Shown: piece after piece, positions 59,359 through 64,000 of the stretch | Layout: every line of letters starts with the position of its first letter | How positions within the stretch are numbered: position 1 is the stretch's first letter | Source of the DNA: Neurospora intermedia | Lineage: Eukaryota; Ascomycota; Sordariomycetes; Sordariales; Sordariaceae | Assembly: GCA_037102815.1 (NCBI GenBank) | Contig: BTPP01000001.1 | Span: 831,001 to 895,000, forward strand | Length of the DNA: 64,000 nt | Direction of reading: 5' to 3' | Made by a program: the position numbers and the translations under genes | Notes under the pieces: model-generated | Seen by the model: only the letters and a program-made list of their open reading frames with translations | Told to the model about the DNA's origin: nothing | Database searches by the model: none

Positions 59359-60498
59359 TCACTCGATCTCTTTGACAAGTTTGAATCTCTCCTCAGAGTT
59401 GGCATCGGCCGCTGTAGAACCAGCGGGAACCTCCAAGCCTCTCTTCACGATCCACTCGACCAAAGTCTCGAGCTTGTTGACCGTAAACATTCGGGGTTGC
59501 TCGGTCAAGAGCTGAGTAACCGGCATTGTCAGTAGTTCCTCCAGACTTTCCAAACGCTCATCAGGAGGATGCTCGGTAATAAATTCCTTCAAAAGGACCG
59601 CATTCCATCCACAACCCCAGGCGGATGCAACGTCCTTCTTGATATCATCACCAACATAGAGCTTCAGCCAAGGAACGCTCTCATCAAACTTGCCGAGCTC
59701 ATGGGTAACCGCTCTGCGAGCCAGCATCTCTCCTGCCTGCCACATGACCTTGTGTGGCTTTGACTCTTCAACGTCGTATGACATGACGGTAAAGTCGATG
59801 TCGTACGACTTGCCGTCGACAGGTCGAGCGCTTTCGAAATGGGTGTCCTGCTTGGACTCTCTCTGGAAACGTAGGGGGCTGACGTCGAGGCCCAGAGAGG
59901 AAAGAATCCCGCCAACGCGGTCATCGGAGTTGCTGATGACGCCCAGAACAACATGGTCGATGGAGGGGTCGTCCGACTTGCCATTGGATTTATGATGCTT
60001 CAAAGACTGGAGAAGTTTGGGCATGTCGGGCGCAGTCTTGTAAGCGTCGCGGGTAGAAAAATGCTGAAAGAGTTTATGGCCCAAATCATCCAGCTGCTTT
60101 TTGTGAGCTGCGTTACTTAGACTGGGCTCGACGTCGACAAAGATATTCTTAATAACCTGCAGGGAAATTTCAGCTTCAGTTCAGGAAACAGTTGAGTGAC
60201 TTGTAAGAACAAGTTGAATCACCTTCATCCACCAAGCTTCGGGGTCCATGCCCTTAACATGCTTGCCGTAGTTGGGGTATTCTTTGGCGGCCGTGGTGAT
60301 GCGGTCGTGAAGATAAACAGCCACAACATCGTCACTAGCGTGATGGAGACCGTTATCGCGCGCAAACTGACCGTACGTCTTGTGAACCGGTTCTTTGGGG
60401 GCATAGAGGGTCTCAAACGCATCAAAGCAAACGAGAAGGTTGTACTTGGGAGCCCGCGAGATACTCGCGGTTCTGGCAGCTTGTAGTATTCCACGCAT
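59359..60498 (-). CDS. HAD-like hydrolase (HDHD3/haloacid dehalogenase type), 357 aa
   Basis: Exons on the minus strand are 60498-60223 and 60156-59359; the intron (GTGATT donor, CTGCAG acceptor, phase 0) joins WWMK to VIKNIF. HAD motifs are in order: motif I VCFDAFETLY, motif II ISNSDDR, motif III lysine in ESKPHKVMW, and motif IV VGDDIKKD. The cap lies between motifs I and II. In motif I the second Asp of DxD is Phe, as in haloacid dehalogenase-type proteins (DAYGT), and the usual Gly is Glu, so ordinary phosphatase chemistry is doubtful. The Arg-rich N-terminus (MRGILQAARTASISRAPK) could be a mitochondrial presequence. Substrate unknown. Confidence 0.9.
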
Positions 60499-60839
60499 GG
60501 TGATATTGCAACTGGGTAGAGCTTTGATGAAGTGATGTTCACTGGCGAACGAATGAATATAGATAAGGTAGGTAAATGAAAAGCATGAGCTTGAGTTTTT
60601 ATAGTCATCAAAGGGGTAACGGATGTGTCTAGTCTTGACGAGTAACGGGGGCAAGGATGATTCACAAGTGGTATGAGGTCGAGAGTGTGGAAGATCGATG
60701 ATGTGGTTGGGTTGAGATGCCTGGAAGCCGCTAAAAGTATAGTGGGGCACAAAGGGGATGTGCAGCAAACAACACCTTCGGCTTCGTCCGATATGGGCTC
60801 TGACAACCTAACCTACGGGGACCATATACTTTGCTCACT
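60499..60839. other. Spacer between HAD and ThuA genes
   Basis: Head-to-tail spacing of 341 bp on the minus strand; it should hold the HAD promoter and the ThuA 3' end. Nothing else seen. Confidence 0.45.
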
Positions 60840-61604
60840 TCAGTTGTCCAATCTTGCAGCCCATATAATGGCCTTGTAGATAAATGCCATGAACCCGGGA
60901 TCCTCGAGATATGCGTCATCAAAGTGGCCGAGAGAGTTGTAGAAAGACCGGCCGCCCTCGAACTCCTGGGCCCACGCAAGAGGGTGACGCCCGCCGTGTG
61001 TTCCTCCAGTATAAGTCTCTTCGTTAACCTCAAGGAGAATCTGGAGATGCGGGTTATCCCACGGGTTCGTCTTGAAGTTGTAGTATTCATCGAACCAGTC
61101 CCACACCCACTCCTTGTCCGTCGTCACACCGAACATTGTCTTCTTTCCGCTCTCGTGTCGGGGTCTCTTCAGGAGTTCAGTCAGGAGAGGATGGTTCATG
61201 TTGTTGATAACGGGCCGGATCTTGGCCATCTGCGGCTCTGGGTGGTCCTTGAAGACAGCACCGATCAAACGGCCATACCACTCACTCGACTCCATAGCAA
61301 AGCTGGCGCAGTGGAGACCTATCACGCCACCGCCGGAGTGGACGAAACCCTTGAGTGCCTCGAGCTGGGAAGAATCGAGGAACTCGCCAGAGCATTGCAG
61401 AAGGATAATGACACGAAACTGCGAGAGACCGGAGGGTGTGAATATCGTAGGGTCCTCGGTTGCTGTCGTAACAAACGGCTGGGAAGTGGCCAAGGAAGTT
61501 GCTGCAAGGTCTTCAAGAGCCTTTATGGAAGCCGGGATAGAGTCGTGGCGATAGGCCACGGTGCGAGAGAAGACCAACACCTTGATGGGCTCGGCTGAAG
61601 ACAT
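60840..61604 (-). CDS. ThuA-domain (trehalose utilisation-like) protein, 254 aa
   Basis: A single exon. I start at the ATG at 61604 (MSSAEPIKVLVFSRT), which begins right at the first strand of the domain; an in-frame ATG at 61706 would add 34 residues without domain features. ThuA-like proteins have a class I glutamine amidotransferase-like fold without the usual catalytic set; they are linked to trehalose or sugar metabolism in bacteria, and most fungal members are uncharacterised. Visible markers are VAYRHDSIPASIKAL, the turn GGGVIGLHCAS, MNHPLL, and the terminal block GGRSFYNSLGHFDDAY followed by the last helix. There is no signal peptide. Confidence 0.9.
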   Translation of the reverse strand: MSSAEPIKVLVFSRTVAYRHDSIPASIKALEDLAATSLATSQPFVTTATEDPTIFTPSGLSQFRVIILLQCSGEFLDSSQLEALKGFVHSGGGVIGLHCASFAMESSEWYGRLIGAVFKDHPEPQMAKIRPVINNMNHPLLTELLKRPRHESGKKTMFGVTTDKEWVWDWFDEYYNFKTNPWDNPHLQILLEVNEETYTGGTHGGRHPLAWAQEFEGGRSFYNSLGHFDDAYLEDPGFMAFIYKAIIWAARLDN

Positions 61605-62401
61605 GGTTGATGTCTGGCGATTTGTCTTGGTGGAAGGAAAGACAGGATCAGCGAAATCAATATTGATTCTTAATCCTATAACGGGAGCCAATGTCGGTTC
61701 AGCCATGGCTGGGCTTGCTTGTTCGGATGAAGCTGATGATGTTCATGCGTTCAAGTGCGGGGAACAAGACGGGACGAACTGTGGGGGCATGTACGCACTA
61801 TAATATAGTGGCCAAAGTGGGTCGGTCGTTATGTTTCAAACTCGTCAACATGTGCCCCGAAACTGTTTCATTTTACCTCCGAACATCGACATGAGAACCA
61901 TCCAAATGGACACCAACGACGAGTCAAGATGTGAACGAACTGTTGGGTGAAATGATTCTCAGTTTTTCAACGACTTGATCAGCAAGGTTCCGGGGCTCAT
62001 CAGCCCTCGATCCTTTCGGTTCCCCGATTGGGTTTGTCACCGAAAGCTTCGCCTGCGGCGGCTGAGCAAGGCACCAGTTTGCCTGTGGTCCAGCTGAAGG
62101 AATGCCAAGACAGTAAACCCTCGATATCCGATGTAGAAGCAGGGCTATCCCATTCGTCAAGAACTGCTGTCTTGTGGACTAGCTCGTGTTGTGCCTGGCT
62201 GCTTTCAGTCACTGTGCTTCAGCCACATCAGACCGGGTTGTGAATGTGTTGGGCTTTTTCATCATGTGTTCTCCAGCCCCAGCCTGACTGTCCTCTCTTC
62301 TCTCTTCTCCCCAAAGGTCGGATACTCTTGTCCTTTTGTACCTGTTTCCATAAAATCCGAATTGTGAAGATTGGAAGTCCGAGTCTCATCAGTTAGTCAT
62401 C
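61605..62401. other. Divergent promoter region
   Basis: The region between the ThuA gene (minus) and the proline-rich gene (plus). No gene seen. Confidence 0.45.
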
Positions 62402-64000
62402 ATGTCATACAGCGGCATCACCCCATACGGCGCTGCTTATCGGCAGCACTCTCAACCACAAGAACAACAACAACAACCGGAGCAACAACGTCGACTATCA
62501 GAGCCGAAAGCCTACCGTCCATATCAACCGTACCGGCCACCTACACAGCAGCCAGGGCCAAGTGGTAGTTATGAGAATAATAGCCGACGTTCGTCTATTG
62601 CAAGCCAGTCATCTCTGGCTTCCTCGCTCGCAAAGCTTGATCTTGGCGATAGCTCCATGGTTCCGGCACCCTTGAGAGTTCAACATAGGCCCGTCTCGAG
62701 CCAGATACCAACCCAGTGCCAGACACCGCAGTCACCACAGGTAGAACAAAACTACAAACCTTATTCTCCACCTTCTTCGCATCGTAACTCGGTTACATCC
62801 ACGGCCGGACGACGGACCTCCAATGGTTTTGTTGCTGAGCTTGAAGGGTCATTACCTCCTCCCGTGCGGGAGAGCAATGCTGTGGAGCCCTCTTCAATCG
62901 TCCCTCCCCCGAAACCGGCCAAGATATTGGAAACTCCTGACAGTGAAGGACTGATCGTCGTGGAAGCCGAAGCCTTACCTTCTGTCCCCGGCTCTTGGCC
63001 CGCCTCGCTTGAAGAACAGTCAGATACTGGGTATCAACCTCCTTATACCCAGCCTCAATATCAGAAACCGAGTTCACCACCCTCGCTTCATGACGAGGCA
63101 ACACAGAGCACGCCAAGTCCTCCGCCTGTGCAATATCCATCAGCTTCTCAGCAACAAGCGCCTATCCCTCCACCAGTGCCACAGCCGACCTACACGTCTG
63201 CTCCGGCTCAGCCAGGGTACCAGAGCCTTTCACCTCCCCAGTCACCACCGCTGCTGCCGTTAGGGGAAATTTCGGCCCCGTTCACTTCCCCATACCGCCA
63301 ACCTGGCAACTACACTTCTGCGCCTTCGCCTGGATTCAGCCAAGCCCCAACATCTCCGGTTGGGCAAGCACCTCCGCCGCCTCCATATCAGCAGCAAACC
63401 TACGGCAGCCCTCCCCATTCACCACCACGTCCCCCTCCTCAGTCAACACGGCCAACATCTCTGTACTTCTCCGGCTACCAGTGTCCACCGACACCCACCC
63501 TCAACACCAGCAACTTACCGCTCACTCCTCCAACCCAACAAGGATCTTCCTCTCCCGCCTCTCCGCAATCATCTACAGCCGGAAGCCACAGACACTCATT
63601 CTCGTACTTTCCGGCCGCCTATCCTCCTCGGCCTTCACCACCAACCCAACATCAACCGGCCACGACCTTGCCCTCGCCAACTGTTAGTTCTACTACCTCC
63701 CCTTCATCACCGTTCCCTTCGGCGCCTCCAGTTGTAAACCTCCCAGCCCAACCAACTTATCCCTCCACCCCAGCGCAACAACAACCTCAACCAACAATAA
63801 CCTACACCACCGCCCCCTCACAACCCACTTACTCCTCCCAACATTCCTCCCCCACTTCCACCCCCTCTTTCACTTCTCCTTCTGGTTCAAATTCGGGAGC
63901 CACCAAACCAGGCGGAGCCTTCTACCATTTCCCTTCTCCTCCGCACCCCTCGCTCAACTCCAAGTTATCTATCAACGGACTGAAAAGGACGGCTGCGGGA
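62402..64000 (+). CDS. Proline/glutamine-rich protein, 5' part (runs off the window)
   Basis: An open frame of 533 codons from the ATG at 62402 (ATCATGTCATAC context) to the window end, with no stop or needed intron. The sequence is low-complexity: Gln-rich at first (QPQEQQQQPEQQ), then Ser/Arg motifs (RRSSIASQSSLASSLAKL) and long Pro/Ser/Gln/Thr stretches with PPPP runs and YQ, TSP and SPP repeats. A short ordered block, KPAKILETPDSEGLIVVEAEALP, sits near residue 175-197. This resembles intrinsically disordered scaffold or SH3/WW-binding proteins of filamentous fungi. The C-terminus, which may hold a folded domain, is outside the window. Function unknown. Confidence 0.85.
   Translation, partial: MSYSGITPYGAAYRQHSQPQEQQQQPEQQRRLSEPKAYRPYQPYRPPTQQPGPSGSYENNSRRSSIASQSSLASSLAKLDLGDSSMVPAPLRVQHRPVSSQIPTQCQTPQSPQVEQNYKPYSPPSSHRNSVTSTAGRRTSNGFVAELEGSLPPPVRESNAVEPSSIVPPPKPAKILETPDSEGLIVVEAEALPSVPGSWPASLEEQSDTGYQPPYTQPQYQKPSSPPSLHDEATQSTPSPPPVQYPSASQQQAPIPPPVPQPTYTSAPAQPGYQSLSPPQSPPLLPLGEISAPFTSPYRQPGNYTSAPSPGFSQAPTSPVGQAPPPPPYQQQTYGSPPHSPPRPPPQSTRPTSLYFSGYQCPPTPTLNTSNLPLTPPTQQGSSSPASPQSSTAGSHRHSFSYFPAAYPPRPSPPTQHQPATTLPSPTVSSTTSPSSPFPSAPPVVNLPAQPTYPSTPAQQQPQPTITYTTAPSQPTYSSQHSSPTSTPSFTSPSGSNSGATKPGGAFYHFPSPPHPSLNSKLSINGLKRTAAG

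Overview
The window is nuclear DNA of a filamentous ascomycete. A Sordariales genome close to Neurospora or Sordaria is the best guess. Genes carry short spliceosomal introns (51-120 bp) with GT..AG ends and CTAAC/CTGAC-like branch sites. Intergenic distances are long, tRNA genes are single and dispersed, and two have introns. One gene encodes an Opi1-domain protein like Neurospora CCG-8. The left end shows repeat-induced point mutation (RIP): CpA and TpG are almost absent and TpA is in large excess.

Left flank (1 to about 9.1 kb). Positions 1-2560 are a RIP-destroyed block. It holds a readable minus-strand Tc1/mariner transposase remnant, with DD34E spacing kept but all three catalytic residues changed, and a second unrecognised plus-strand reading-frame remnant. 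A partial copy of a repeat element, an intron-containing tRNA-Ser(GCT), a broken copy of the 5' end of that tRNA, a dispersed duplication of about 770 bp and a tandem duplication of about 140 bp follow. One unrecognised protein gene (5222-6366) lies here.

Core (10-32 kb). In order: a Dal5-type MFS permease (minus), a 7.6-kb stretch without a convincing gene, SRP54 (plus), a DUF829/PaxU-like protein (minus), a tRNA with anticodon CGC, a double-hotdog thioesterase (plus), a small unknown protein with a possible retained-intron form, and a PAP2 lipid phosphatase-like membrane protein.

Right part (34-64 kb). In order: a small secreted 14-cysteine protein, two unrelated alpha/beta hydrolases, a low-gene region with a possibly degraded gene and a new three-exon gene of unknown family (43361-44618), the AP-1 clathrin adaptor mu subunit (minus), a 4.9-kb gap, the CCG-8/Opi1-like regulator, a DUF1772 membrane protein with an apparent GC-AG intron, a perfect 84-bp inverted repeat beside tRNA-Gly(GCC), gene fragments, a HAD-like protein and a ThuA-domain protein in tandem (minus), and the 5' part of a proline/glutamine-rich protein that runs off the end.

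The recognised genes are mostly housekeeping or single-copy metabolic functions (secretion: SRP54 and AP-1 mu; lipids: PAP2 protein, thioesterase, Opi1 regulator; uptake: MFS permease). I see no biosynthetic cluster, CRISPR array, virus or operon-like system. The most unusual material is the repeat architecture around tRNA genes and the unplaced proteins at 5222-6366, 28026-29058 and 43361-44618. All gene models were spliced by eye and have no transcript support.
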